35,340 nt of DNA. Origin: Cyanobium sp. T1B-Tous. Its GTDB lineage: Bacteria > Cyanobacteriota > Cyanobacteriia > PCC-6307 > Cyanobiaceae. The stretch is taken from the NCBI RefSeq assembly GCF_024345475.1, contig NZ_JAGQBE010000023.1, forward strand, positions 1-35,340, written 5' to 3'. The number at the start of each line of letters is the position of its first letter. Within the stretch, counting starts at the first letter, position 1. The translations under genes and the position numbers were made by a program. Below are positions 7,219-15,468 of this stretch, piece after piece. The notes beneath the pieces are model-generated. The model worked only from the letters and a program-made list of their open reading frames with translations, was not told the origin of the DNA and searched no databases.

Positions 7219-9744
7219 CTAGCTGATCAGGGGCACCAGGTCTTGCAGCTGCTGACCGGCTGGCAGGTTGAGGCTGATCCCGATGCCGCCGCAGTCTTCG
7301 GCTGGGAGTTGGCCCAGGTCGATCCGACCACTCAGCCCCTTGCTGGTGAGGATGCTCATCACCGTTGACTCCGCTCCCTGAAGATCGATCAGGGCATCGC
7401 CCCGCTGTTGCAACCGCAGCCCGATCTGCCCCATGTCACCGCGCTGGCAGGGGCGCAGGCTCGACACCAGCAGCCGCTTCAGCTGACCGCCCGCCGTGGC
7501 TAGCACCACCGTGGCCTGGTCTTCGCCAGCGTTGTCGTCCGGTTGAGCGGGGACGCAGGCGGCACCCACCACCGTTTCACCCGGCAGCAGCCGCATCAAC
7601 ATCGGTCCCTGGGCCGCCCGGCCCATCAGGGGCAGGTTGGCCTCGTTCAAGTTGAGCCGCAGCATGCGGCCCGTGCTGCTGGCCACTACGAGGGTGTCGC
7701 CCTCCTGGCCACTCACCACCCGCCGCAGGCTCACGCCCTCCTTCAGCTTGAGCACCGAGGTGGCCCGCCCCGACAATTCCTGAAAGTCCTCCACCGGCAG
7801 CCGTTTGAAGCGGCCGTCGCTGCTCAGCAGTCCCAGGCTGCCCGCGCTGGGCAGGGGGAGTACCTGCACCACCTGTTCCCCCTCGAGGCTGTCGGGCAGG
7901 AAGCGCTCCAGTTTGCCCGGTTGCTGGCCAGCGAATTCCCAGCGCAGCAGGGCCACGCGTCCGCTCACCGTGAAGGCGAGCAGCAGGGGTTGTTCGGCGA
8001 TCGGCAGGATCAGCCGGGCGGGTGAGGGGTGCTCACCCAGCTCGGTGGCCGCATCGAAGTGGAGGCGTCCCAGCATCTGGGGGCTGAGGATTTTCACCGC
8101 CCCATCGGCCTGGATCAGCAGGCGGCTGTCCGGGGCCAGGGCGCCAAAGGCCTGTTGCCGCTGCAGTTCGGCGTTGGGACGGATGGCCGCGGCCCGCTGG
8201 GCCACCAGGGCGTCACCGCCTTCCACCAGCCGGGTGCGCCGGGGGGTGGCAAAGCGCTTGCGCAGGGCCTTGAACTCGCTCACCAGGGTGTCGAGCAGCA
8301 CGCCGCGGTCGTCGAGCAGGTGACGCAGCCGCCCCCGCTCTTCGATCAGGTCGGCGGCCTCCTTGCGCAGGCTCTCCTGTTCCAGCCCCGTGAGCCGCCG
8401 CAGGGGCATGCCCAGCACCGCATCGGCCTGGCGCTCGCTCAGGTCGAACTGCACCTGCAGCCCTGCCCTGGCACTGGCGGCATCACGGGCCGCGGTGATC
8501 AGGGCGATCACCTGCTGCAGGGCATCGAGAGCTTTGATGAGGCCCTCCACCACTTCGAGCCGGTCTTCGCAGCGCTTGAGGGCGTGGCGGGTGCGGCGGA
8601 TCAGGGTGAGTTCCCGGTATTCGAGGAATTCCTGCAGCAGGCGCCGCAGGCTCAGCTGCACCGGCTGGCCGTTCACCAGCGCCAACAGGATGGCGCCGAA
8701 ATTGCTCTGCAGGGCGGTGCGGCGTTGGAGGTCGGCCAGCACGGTTTCCGGATTGGCATCGCGGCGCAGCTCCACCACCACCCGCATCCCGTCCCGATCG
8801 CTCTCGTCGCGGATGTCGGCGATGCCGCCGATCTTGCCTTCGTTCACCTGCTCGGCGAGCTTTTCGATCCAGCCGGCCTTGCTCAGCTGGTACGGCAGCT
8901 CGGTGATCACCACGGCCCCCCGTTTGTGCCGCCCCTTGCCGGGCTGCACCTCCTCGATGTGGGCCACCCCGCGCATCGGGATGCTGCCGCGGCCGCCCAG
9001 GTAGGTGTCGCGTACGCCCTGACCCACCAACACCTCCCCACCGGTGGGGAAATCGGGGCCGGGCACCAGCTCCAGCAGCTTGTCGTCGCTCAGATCCGGC
9101 TTGCGCACCAGGGCGATCAGGGCATCCACCACCTCCCCCAGGTTGTGGGGCGGGATGTTGGTGGCCATGCCCACGGCAATGCCGGTGCAGCCGTTGAGGA
9201 TCAGAAAGGGCAGCTGGGCTGGCAGCACCGTGGGCTCCTGCTGGGAGCCATCGAAGTTGGGGGCGAAGTCGACCGTGTCGTTGCCGATCTCATCGAGCAT
9301 GCCCTCGTTGGCGATCGGCGCCAGCCGGGTTTCGGTGTAGCGCATGGCCGCCGGCGGATCGTCGTCGACGGAGCCGAAGTTGCCGTGGCCGTCGAGCAGG
9401 GGGTGGCGGCTGGCAAAGGTCTGCACCTGCCGCACCAGGGCGTCGTAAACCGCCTGATCGCCGTGGGGGTGGTATTTACCGAGCACGTCGCCCACCACCC
9501 GGGCGCATTTGCGGTAGGGGCGATCCGGGGTGAGGCCCAGCTCGTGCATCGCATAGAGGATGCGGCGCTGCACGGGCTTGAGGCCGTCGCGCACGTCCGG
9601 CAGGGCCCGTCCCACGATCACGCTCATGGCGTACTCGAGGTAGGAGCGCTGCATCTCCTGGTGCAGGGCGATCGGCTGGATGCGCGGGTCGTTGCCGGGG
9701 TTCCTGCCCGGTTCGATGGATTCCCCTGAACGCTCCTCGGCCAT
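7219..9744 (-). CDS. DNA gyrase / topoisomerase IV subunit A (ParC-like C-terminus)
   Basis: Type IIA topoisomerase breakage-reunion subunit, 841 residues. The N-terminal domain starts [28 protein letters not shown] (near residue 34, written here from two adjoining motifs), has the DNA-gate motif [12 protein letters not shown] (residues 90-101) and the catalytic tyrosine Tyr136 in [11 protein letters not shown] coiled-coil tower follows (about residues 370-490), then a beta-pinwheel C-terminus. The canonical GyrA box Q(K/R)RGG(K/R)G is not seen; the nearest is [10 protein letters not shown] late in the pinwheel. Cyanobacteria often carry two A-type paralogues, so this may be the topoisomerase IV-like one; I leave the symbol blank. 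Position 97, equivalent to E. coli GyrA Ser83, is Gln. The gene is probably downstream in a queG-TPR-topoisomerase transcript, with a 60-base gap before it. Confidence 0.93.
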   Translation of the reverse strand: MAEERSGESIEPGRNPGNDPRIQPIALHQEMQRSYLEYAMSVIVGRALPDVRDGLKPVQRRILYAMHELGLTPDRPYRKCARVVGDVLGKYHPHGDQAVYDALVRQVQTFASRHPLLDGHGNFGSVDDDPPAAMRYTETRLAPIANEGMLDEIGNDTVDFAPNFDGSQQEPTVLPAQLPFLILNGCTGIAVGMATNIPPHNLGEVVDALIALVRKPDLSDDKLLELVPGPDFPTGGEVLVGQGVRDTYLGGRGSIPMRGVAHIEEVQPGKGRHKRGAVVITELPYQLSKAGWIEKLAEQVNEGKIGGIADIRDESDRDGMRVVVELRRDANPETVLADLQRRTALQSNFGAILLALVNGQPVQLSLRRLLQEFLEYRELTLIRRTRHALKRCEDRLEVVEGLIKALDALQQVIALITAARDAASARAGLQVQFDLSERQADAVLGMPLRRLTGLEQESLRKEAADLIEERGRLRHLLDDRGVLLDTLVSEFKALRKRFATPRRTRLVEGGDALVAQRAAAIRPNAELQRQQAFGALAPDSRLLIQADGAVKILSPQMLGRLHFDAATELGEHPSPARLILPIAEQPLLLAFTVSGRVALLRWEFAGQQPGKLERFLPDSLEGEQVVQVLPLPSAGSLGLLSSDGRFKRLPVEDFQELSGRATSVLKLKEGVSLRRVVSGQEGDTLVVASSTGRMLRLNLNEANLPLMGRAAQGPMLMRLLPGETVVGAACVPAQPDDNAGEDQATVVLATAGGQLKRLLVSSLRPCQRGDMGQIGLRLQQRGDALIDLQGAESTVMSILTSKGLSGRIDLGQLPAEDCGGIGISLNLPAGQQLQDLVPLIS

Positions 9745-9804
9745 CCGGTGCTGGGGTCTGGGGAGGGAAGGTGGGGCTCAGCCTACAGATGCTGTCCAGG
9801 CCTT

Positions 9805-10743
9805 TTACTCGTCCTCGCTGCTCTCGCCCTCGGGGCTGGCATTGGCCAGGGCCCGATCCACCACGGGCTTGAGGTCAGGCAGCAGCAGCAGCTCCTGGGT
9901 GGTGCTGCGCAGCTTGGGTCCCCACAGCTGATCCTTCTGGTAGCTCTCCAGCACGTAGTTGGGTTCGCTGTCGAGTGCCTTGCTGGCCAGGTCCAGGGCC
10001 TCCTGGCGGCCCTCGGGTCCCGCGGTGAACAGGCCGGCGGCCAGGGCCAGGCTCGGTTCGGCCGCGTCCGGTTTGATCGCCAGCACCTGGCGCCAGCGCT
10101 GCACCGCAGCTTTGGTCTTGCCCTGTTCGAACAGCACCAGCCCCTGGTTGTTGAGGGCTTCCCAGAACCCCTTGCGCAGGGAGGAGGCCCGTTCAAAGGC
10201 GGCCAGGGCCTCGCCGCTCTGGCCCAACAGGATGCGGGCGTTGCCCAGGTCGAAGTAGGCACCGGCATTGCCTTTGTCGAGCTTCAGTCCCTGCTCCAGC
10301 AGGGTGATCGCTTCGCTGGGTTTGCCGCCCCGCAGGGCCAGGGAACCCTCGGCAAACCAGATGCCGGGGTTGCGGGGATCGAGCTGTTTGGCCTTGGCCA
10401 GCGCCATCCCGGCCTGCTCGAGCTGGTTGCTGCGCAACTGGGCTTCGGCCAGCAGCACCCAACCGCGGGGGTCGTCGGGGAGCAGTTGCACGGTGAGGGC
10501 CGCCAGCCGGGCCGCATCTCCGGCCTGACCCAGCCGCAGCAGCCGGGCGGCTGCCTGGGCGATGCCGAGCCCAGCCCCTTCCAGCTCCTGCCGTTGGGGC
10601 ACGTACACGTAGGGCACCAAAGCCCGGGCGGGCAAGCCCTGGGCCAGTCCCAGCCCCAGGGCAGCCAGCACTACAGCCTTGGAGAACACCGTTTTGCGGG
10701 ACCCTGCGTGGGAGGAGTCAGGGCGCAGCCAGCGCGGTGCCAT
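9805..10743 (-). CDS. Exported TPR-repeat protein
   Basis: A 312-residue protein with a basic N-terminus (residues about 1-20), a hydrophobic stretch VVLAALGLGLA and a likely signal-peptidase site after LPARALA-type residues near 40, so it is probably exported to the periplasm or thylakoid lumen. From about residue 60 to 250 it has five or so tetratricopeptide repeats, seen in units such as GWVLLAEAQLRSNQLEQAG, IWFAEGSLALRGGKPSEAI and AYFDLGNARILLGQSGEAL. The C-terminus is acidic (GESSEDE). TPR proteins are scaffolds for protein complexes; the partner cannot be told from sequence. It lies 24 bases downstream of queG on the same strand and 60 bases upstream of the topoisomerase gene. I recall a TPR gene at this place in marine Synechococcus as well. 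Confidence 0.85.
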   Translation of the reverse strand: MAPRWLRPDSSHAGSRKTVFSKAVVLAALGLGLAQGLPARALVPYVYVPQRQELEGAGLGIAQAAARLLRLGQAGDAARLAALTVQLLPDDPRGWVLLAEAQLRSNQLEQAGMALAKAKQLDPRNPGIWFAEGSLALRGGKPSEAITLLEQGLKLDKGNAGAYFDLGNARILLGQSGEALAAFERASSLRKGFWEALNNQGLVLFEQGKTKAAVQRWRQVLAIKPDAAEPSLALAAGLFTAGPEGRQEALDLASKALDSEPNYVLESYQKDQLWGPKLRSTTQELLLLPDLKPVVDRALANASPEGESSEDE

Positions 10744-10767
10744 CGCTTGGGGACAGATCCATCCACC

Positions 10768-11715
10768 CTAGGCAGTGCCGCCCTGGCTGGCCCGCAGGTT
10801 GCGGCGCCACATCCAGGGTTTCAGGCGCCGCAGGGCCGAGGCCCGCAGCCGTTCATCCCAGTCGGCGTCGCTCCACTGCAGGGCCTCCTCGGCCCGCAGA
10901 TCGAGCAGCCAGGGGCGGGGCTGCAGATCCGGATCGTCGCTGCTGTCCAGCGGCTGCTGGTTCCAGGGGCACACCTCCTGGCAGAGGTCACAGCCCGCCA
11001 CCCAACCCTCCAGCGCCCCGGCGATCGCGGCGGGCAGTTCGGGATCGCGGTTTTCGATCGTGTGGAAGGCCAGACAGCGGCGGCTGTCCACCACGAACGG
11101 CTCCGAAATGGCGCCGGTGGGGCAGGCCGGCAGGCAGCGGCTGCAGCTGCCACAGAGGGGTTCGGCGGGGGTATCGGCCGGCAGGTCCAGGCTGGTGAGC
11201 AGGTGGCCGAGGAGCAGCCAGGAGCCCCGCTGGCGATGGATCAGGTTGCCGTGCTTGCCGATCCAGCCCAGGCCGGCCTCCTCCGCCCAGGCCTTGTCCA
11301 TCAGCGGCGCGCTGTCCACGCAGGCCCGCCAGCGCACCCCCGGCACCCGGTCGTCGAGCCAGCGCCCCAGCCGGCGCAGGCGCCCCTCGATCACCCGGTG
11401 GTAATCCCGTCCCCAGCCGTAGCGCGCCACCTTGAGCGCCCCCGGCGCCCGCTCGGCCGCCACGTAGTAGTTCAGGCCCACGGCCAGCAGGCTGCGCACC
11501 CCTGGCAGCAGCTGTTCCACCGCGCGCCGGCGCGGGTCGGCCATCCAGCCCATGTCGGCCTGGTATCCGGCGGCCAGCCAGCGTTCCAGGGCCGCCGTTC
11601 GCAGGCTCAGGCGATCCCCGGCGGGCACGGCGGCGAGGCCCACCGGATCAAACCCCAGCTGCCGCGCCTGCTCTTTTAACTGGTGTGCCAGCTCGTGGTG
11701 GGCGTCGCGCGTCAT
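10768..11715 (-). CDS. queG: Epoxyqueuosine reductase QueG
   Basis: Reduces epoxyqueuosine to queuosine in tRNA anticodons using cobalamin and two 4Fe-4S clusters; the last step of queuosine synthesis. The 315-residue product has the expected length. The N-terminal domain contains YHRVIEGRLRRLG and CVDSAPLMDKAWAEEAGLGW (the latter read as two adjoining motifs around residues 130-150), with the conserved acid in VDSAP. Two ferredoxin-like cysteine groups follow: CGSCSRCLPACPTGAI near residue 188, and CDLCQEVCPWN near residue 243 with the supporting CLAFHTIENR cysteine between them. Its start lies 47 bases from the divergent membrane-protein gene. It is likely first in a minus-strand transcript with the TPR and topoisomerase genes. 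Confidence 0.93.
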   Translation of the reverse strand: MTRDAHHELAHQLKEQARQLGFDPVGLAAVPAGDRLSLRTAALERWLAAGYQADMGWMADPRRRAVEQLLPGVRSLLAVGLNYYVAAERAPGALKVARYGWGRDYHRVIEGRLRRLGRWLDDRVPGVRWRACVDSAPLMDKAWAEEAGLGWIGKHGNLIHRQRGSWLLLGHLLTSLDLPADTPAEPLCGSCSRCLPACPTGAISEPFVVDSRRCLAFHTIENRDPELPAAIAGALEGWVAGCDLCQEVCPWNQQPLDSSDDPDLQPRPWLLDLRAEEALQWSDADWDERLRASALRRLKPWMWRRNLRASQGGTA

Positions 11716-11762
11716 CGCCCGTACAGTTGCGCCGTTCCTTCAATCTGCCGCGAGCGCATCCT

Positions 11763-12413
11763 GTGAGCACCGCCTCCTTCGGCCGCCTGGGCCACCTGCT
11801 CCGCTGGCTCGGCCTCACCCTGGTCGTGCTGCTGGGGCTTCAGCTGCTGGTGCTGCTGGGCTCCTGGAACTGGAGTGAGGAGGGCTATCGCCAGCTCCTG
11901 ATGGACCGGCTGGTGACCCAGTCGCCCATGGCCCTGGTGGGGCTGCTGCTGATGCTGTTCGGCAGCCGTCTCGACCATCCGGCCGCGGGCCGCACCCCCC
12001 TGCGCTGGCTGGTGGCCGTGCTGGGCATCCTGCTGGCCCTGGCCATGCTCGTGGCCGTGCCGGTGTCGATCAGTGGTGACCGGGCCCTCTCCGACCAGGC
12101 CGACCAGCAGCTGGCTGCCCGCAAGGGTCAGCTGGCCATGGCCCGCGCCCAGATGCAGAACCCCCAGGTGATCGACCAGCTGATCGCCCAGGGCGAGCAG
12201 GCCGGCCAGATCCCCGCTGATGCCTCGCCGGAGCAGAAACAGCAGGCCGCCAAAGCCTTCATGGAGCGCCAGCTTCAGCAGGCTGATTCCCAGCTGCAAC
12301 AGCAGCAGCGCGCCCGCGACCTCACCGTGAACCAGCGCCGGTTTGGCGGCACCGGCACCGCCGTGGTGCTGGCCATCGGCTTCGTGCTGGTGGCCCTGGT
12401 GGCCCTGCTCTGA
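11763..12413 (+). CDS. Small multi-pass membrane protein, HpsJ-like (tentative)
   Basis: About 216 residues from a GTG at 11763 (reads M-S-T-A-S-F-G). The frame is open back to 11685, but that would run into the divergent queG start, and its sequence is basic and unlike the rest. Hydrophobic segments are predicted by eye at about residues 14-34, 50-66, 76-98 and 195-215. Between the third and fourth is a Gln/Ala-rich helical stretch (residues about 100-185) with repeated QQ motifs, likely a coiled coil on one membrane face. The arrangement reminds me of the cyanobacterial HpsJ family, linked to secreted polysaccharide, but this is a loose match. It is 72 bases before the DUF502 gene on the same strand. 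No enzyme motif is visible. Confidence 0.75.
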   Translation: MSTASFGRLGHLLRWLGLTLVVLLGLQLLVLLGSWNWSEEGYRQLLMDRLVTQSPMALVGLLLMLFGSRLDHPAAGRTPLRWLVAVLGILLALAMLVAVPVSISGDRALSDQADQQLAARKGQLAMARAQMQNPQVIDQLIAQGEQAGQIPADASPEQKQQAAKAFMERQLQQADSQLQQQQRARDLTVNQRRFGGTGTAVVLAIGFVLVALVALL

Positions 12414-12485
12414 TCGATCGCCGGGTGCCGGTGGCTGGCTAAGTTGCCAACAGGTAGCTAGTAGGCCGGGCCCCCGGGTTGTCAC

Positions 12486-13211
12486 TTGGTTCAATCCAGT
12501 CCCAGATCGGATCAGCCCCTCGGGGATCGGCTTCAGGCTGACCTCAAGAACGACCTGATCGCCGGCTTGCTGGTGGTGATTCCCCTCGCCACCACCATCT
12601 GGCTCGCCACCACGGTGAGCCGTTTTGTGCTGGCGTTTCTCACGTCCATTCCCAAGCAGTTCAACCCCTTCAACACGCTCAACCCGCTGTTGCAGGAACT
12701 GATCAATCTCGGGGTGGGCCTGCTGGTGCCCCTGCTGGGCATCCTGTTGATCGGCCTGATGGCCCGCAACATCGTCGGGCGCTGGTTGCTGGAATTCGGT
12801 GAGGGCACCTTGCTGCGGATCCCGCTGGCGGGTTCGGTCTACAAGACCCTCAAGCAGCTGCTGGAAACCTTCCTGCAGGGCAATTCCTCCAAGTTCCGCC
12901 GGGTGGTGCTGGTGGAGTACCCCCGCGAGGGGCTCTACGCCCTGGGTTTTGTCACCGGCGCCATCGGCACCGCCCTGCAGGCCGGATTCACCGAGCCGAT
13001 GCTGAGCGTGTTCATCCCCACCGCTCCCAACCCCACCACCGGCTGGTACACCGTGGTGCCGGAGGGATCGGTCAAGGATCTGGAGATCTCGGTGGAGGAT
13101 GCCTTCCGCACGATCATTTCCGCCGGCATCGTCAACCCGGACGAAAAGTCCACCCCCAACCGCAGTTTCTCGAGCCTGTTGGCCCAGCTGCGCACTCCCC
13201 AACTCTCCTGA
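12486..13211 (+). CDS. DUF502 family membrane protein
   Basis: A 241-residue integral membrane protein of the DUF502 family, widespread in cyanobacteria, other bacteria and plants and of uncertain role. Two hydrophobic regions are clear: LIAGLLVVIPLATTIWLAT near residues 23-42 and LLVPLLGILLIGLMA near residues 79-93. Family motifs include IPLAGSVYKTLKQL near residue 118 and VFIPTAPNPTTGWYTVVP near residue 178, the second followed by an acidic helix. The start is TTG at 12486 (M-V-Q-S-S-P-R-S-D); homologues I recall begin the same way, and no ATG lies close by. It is followed after 15 bases by nusB, so DUF502-nusB-ftsY probably form one transcript. Confidence 0.88.
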   Translation: MVQSSPRSDQPLGDRLQADLKNDLIAGLLVVIPLATTIWLATTVSRFVLAFLTSIPKQFNPFNTLNPLLQELINLGVGLLVPLLGILLIGLMARNIVGRWLLEFGEGTLLRIPLAGSVYKTLKQLLETFLQGNSSKFRRVVLVEYPREGLYALGFVTGAIGTALQAGFTEPMLSVFIPTAPNPTTGWYTVVPEGSVKDLEISVEDAFRTIISAGIVNPDEKSTPNRSFSSLLAQLRTPQLS

Positions 13212-13226
13212 GGCAGAGCCGTCCTG

Positions 13227-13868
13227 ATGCAGAGCCGCACCCTCTCCCGTGAACTGGCCCTGTTGATGCTTGGCCAGACCAGTGACCGCGCCGGCGCGAC
13301 CCCCGTGGCCCAGCCCTCTTCGATGGAGGGGCTGCTCCAGCAGGTGCTCGCCACCCTCAGCCAGCACGTGCGCGAGGCCCTGGACCGTTCCGCTGAGGAT
13401 CTGCAGACGGCCCAGCAGCAATTGCTCGATAGCGAGTTGCAGGACCAGGGTGAGCAGCAGTTGCCGCGGGTGCGCCAACACCTCAATGCCGGCCTGGCGG
13501 CGGCCGAACAGGCGATCAATCGCCTCTCCGCCAGCCTGGAGCTGCCCCGGCTGCTGCTGCTGGCCGACCAGGACGAGGTGCGCCGCGGCGCCATCGCCCG
13601 GGTGGAGGCGGTGTTGCGCGACCGGGAAGCCATCGATGGGCGCCTCGACGGCGTGATGGAGGGCTGGCGGCTCACCCGTTTGCCCCGCATCGACCGCGAC
13701 ATCCTGCGGCTGGCCGCCGTGGATCTCGACAGCTTCCACACCCCCGCCGCCGTGGCCTGCAACGAGGCCGTGGAATTGGCCAACCGCTACAGCGATGAGC
13801 AGGGCCGCCGCATGATCAACGGTGTGCTGCGGCGCTTCACGGCTGCCCGCTCCGTGGCGGAGGCCTGA
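13227..13868 (+). CDS. nusB: Transcription antitermination protein NusB
   Basis: Helical RNA-binding protein that works with NusE (S10), NusA and NusG in rRNA antitermination. The 213-residue product is longer than E. coli NusB (about 139); the extra length is an N-terminal helical and Gln-rich region of about 75 residues, as usual for cyanobacterial NusB. The conserved core is in the C-terminal half: LPRIDRDILRLAAVDLD near residue 150, then ACNEAVELANRYSDEQGRR, and the final INGVLRRF, the family's hallmark helix. The ATG at 13227 follows the DUF502 stop by 15 bases, and ftsY starts 7 bases after the nusB stop. Confidence 0.93.
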   Translation: MQSRTLSRELALLMLGQTSDRAGATPVAQPSSMEGLLQQVLATLSQHVREALDRSAEDLQTAQQQLLDSELQDQGEQQLPRVRQHLNAGLAAAEQAINRLSASLELPRLLLLADQDEVRRGAIARVEAVLRDREAIDGRLDGVMEGWRLTRLPRIDRDILRLAAVDLDSFHTPAAVACNEAVELANRYSDEQGRRMINGVLRRFTAARSVAEA

Positions 13869-13875
13869 GCGCAGC

Positions 13876-15399
13876 ATGGTTTACGACTGGTTCAATCGCA
13901 CCGGGCCCACCGGAACCGACGGCGAGACTCCGCCCAGCGAGGGATCGGGGCCTCCGCTGGCCCCGGAGGAGACGACCCCAGCGGCTTCCGCTGCTGCCCA
14001 GCCCGAGGGGAGCCCGGCTGATCCCAACCCCGATCCCAATGCGGAGGCCCTCGAGTGGGCGCGTCAGGCCTACGCCCGCCTGAAAGCCCAGCAGCAAGCC
14101 CAGAAGCAGGCCCAGCAGGAGCCTGTGCCGAACCCCACAGCCGAAACTCCGGTCGGTTCCCAGGCGGAGCCCCAGCCCGAGCTCGAGCCCCAGCCGAGCG
14201 CCCCTCCTGATTCTGTACAGCCTGTACAGACTCCTGCAGAGGGCCTCGCTGCGCCCACCGCGGCCGGTCTGTCGTTGTTGGAGCAGGCCGCGGCCCAGCG
14301 GGCCGAGCGCCAGCAGGCGATCACCGCCCCTGGCCCTGAATCCCCGGACACTCCGCCGGCTGCAACCGATTCCCCTGAGCCCAGCCTGGGTGACTTCGAC
14401 ACCACCTTCACCTGGTCGGCCGAGGTGCTGGCGGCCCAGGGCAAGCGGGTCGACCAGGTGTCGCTCGAGGAGATCGACTGGCTGGGACGGCTGCGCCAGG
14501 GCCTGGAGAAAACCCGCCAGGGTTTCGTCACCCAGTTGCTCGACACCCTCGGTGACGATCCGCTCACTCCAGAGGTGGTGGACGACCTGGAAACGACCCT
14601 GCTGCGGGCCGATGTGGGTGTCCAGGCCACCGACCAGGTGCTGGACGCCCTGCGCAAGCGCCTCAACGAGGAGGTGGTGGATCCCGCAGAGGGCCTGCGC
14701 TTTCTCAAGGAACAGCTGCGCGCCATCCTTGACCAACCGATCGATTCCAGCGGCCACGCCCTGCTCGCTCCCCAGCGCCAGCAACTCAATGTCTGGTTGA
14801 TGGTGGGGGTCAACGGCGTTGGCAAGACCACCACCCTGGGCAAGCTGGCCAACCTGGCGGTGCGCAGTGGCTACAGCTGCCTGATCGCCGCCGCCGACAC
14901 CTTCCGGGCCGCGGCGGTGCAGCAGGTGCAGGTGTGGGGCGACCGCAGCGGCGTGCCGGTGATTGCCAATCCCAGCGCCAACGCCGATCCGGCGGCCGTC
15001 GTCTACGACGCCATCGGCGCCGCCCAGGCCAAGGGCACCGAGCTGGTGCTGGTGGACACGGCCGGTCGCCTGCAGACCAAGCACAACCTGATGGAGGAAC
15101 TCAGCAAGGTGCGCCGCATCGTCGACAAGCTGGCCCCCGAGGCGGTGGTGGAGTCGCTGCTGGTGCTCGATGCCAGCCAGGGTCAGAACGGCCTGCGCCA
15201 GGCCATGGCCTTTGCCAAGGCTGCCGGGCTCACCGGCGTGGTGCTCACCAAGCTCGACGGCAGTGCCCGCGGTGGTGTGGCCCTAGCGGTGGCTTCGGAG
15301 GCGGGCTTGCCGATCCGATTCATTGGCGCCGGTGAAGGCATCCGCGACCTGCGCCCCTTCAACAGCTTCGAGTTTGTGGAGGCCCTGCTTGCCCGCTGA
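13876..15399 (+). CDS. ftsY: Signal recognition particle receptor FtsY
   Basis: SRP receptor GTPase that docks ribosomes making membrane proteins. About 507 residues from ATG at 13876 (MVYDWFNRTGP), the usual cyanobacterial start; the frame upstream to 13822 lies inside nusB and is excluded. Residues about 15-175 form a Pro/Gln/Glu/Ala-rich, low-complexity acidic region. The NG domain follows: a four-helix N domain, then the P-loop GVNGVGKTTTLGKLA (near residue 315), DTFRAAA, DTAGRLQTKHNLMEEL and TKLDGSARGG (near residue 455), ending GEGIRDLRPFNSFEFVEALL. A palindromic element related to the one upstream of purL lies in frame at residues 112-118 in the low-complexity region. The gene follows nusB by 7 bases. 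Confidence 0.96.
   Translation: MVYDWFNRTGPTGTDGETPPSEGSGPPLAPEETTPAASAAAQPEGSPADPNPDPNAEALEWARQAYARLKAQQQAQKQAQQEPVPNPTAETPVGSQAEPQPELEPQPSAPPDSVQPVQTPAEGLAAPTAAGLSLLEQAAAQRAERQQAITAPGPESPDTPPAATDSPEPSLGDFDTTFTWSAEVLAAQGKRVDQVSLEEIDWLGRLRQGLEKTRQGFVTQLLDTLGDDPLTPEVVDDLETTLLRADVGVQATDQVLDALRKRLNEEVVDPAEGLRFLKEQLRAILDQPIDSSGHALLAPQRQQLNVWLMVGVNGVGKTTTLGKLANLAVRSGYSCLIAAADTFRAAAVQQVQVWGDRSGVPVIANPSANADPAAVVYDAIGAAQAKGTELVLVDTAGRLQTKHNLMEELSKVRRIVDKLAPEAVVESLLVLDASQGQNGLRQAMAFAKAAGLTGVVLTKLDGSARGGVALAVASEAGLPIRFIGAGEGIRDLRPFNSFEFVEALLAR
14210..14230. repeat. Copy of the purL-upstream palindromic element, inside ftsY
   Basis: This 21-base stretch in the ftsY linker matches 3197-3217 at 19 of 21 positions, including 13 identical bases in a row (ATTCTGTACAGCC). 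It consists of two CTGTACAG octamers, each self-complementary, separated by one C. It encodes S-V-Q-P-V-Q with two GTA valine codons, a codon seldom seen in the surrounding GC-rich genes. That suggests a short mobile or conversion-prone palindrome that landed in a tolerant part of FtsY. Confidence 0.5.
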
Positions 15400-15468
15400 G
15401 CCATCCCAGGCAACGCCGGCAGACCCCGCTATCTTGCGAACCCGCCGCGGCCGCCCCGTGCGCAATCG

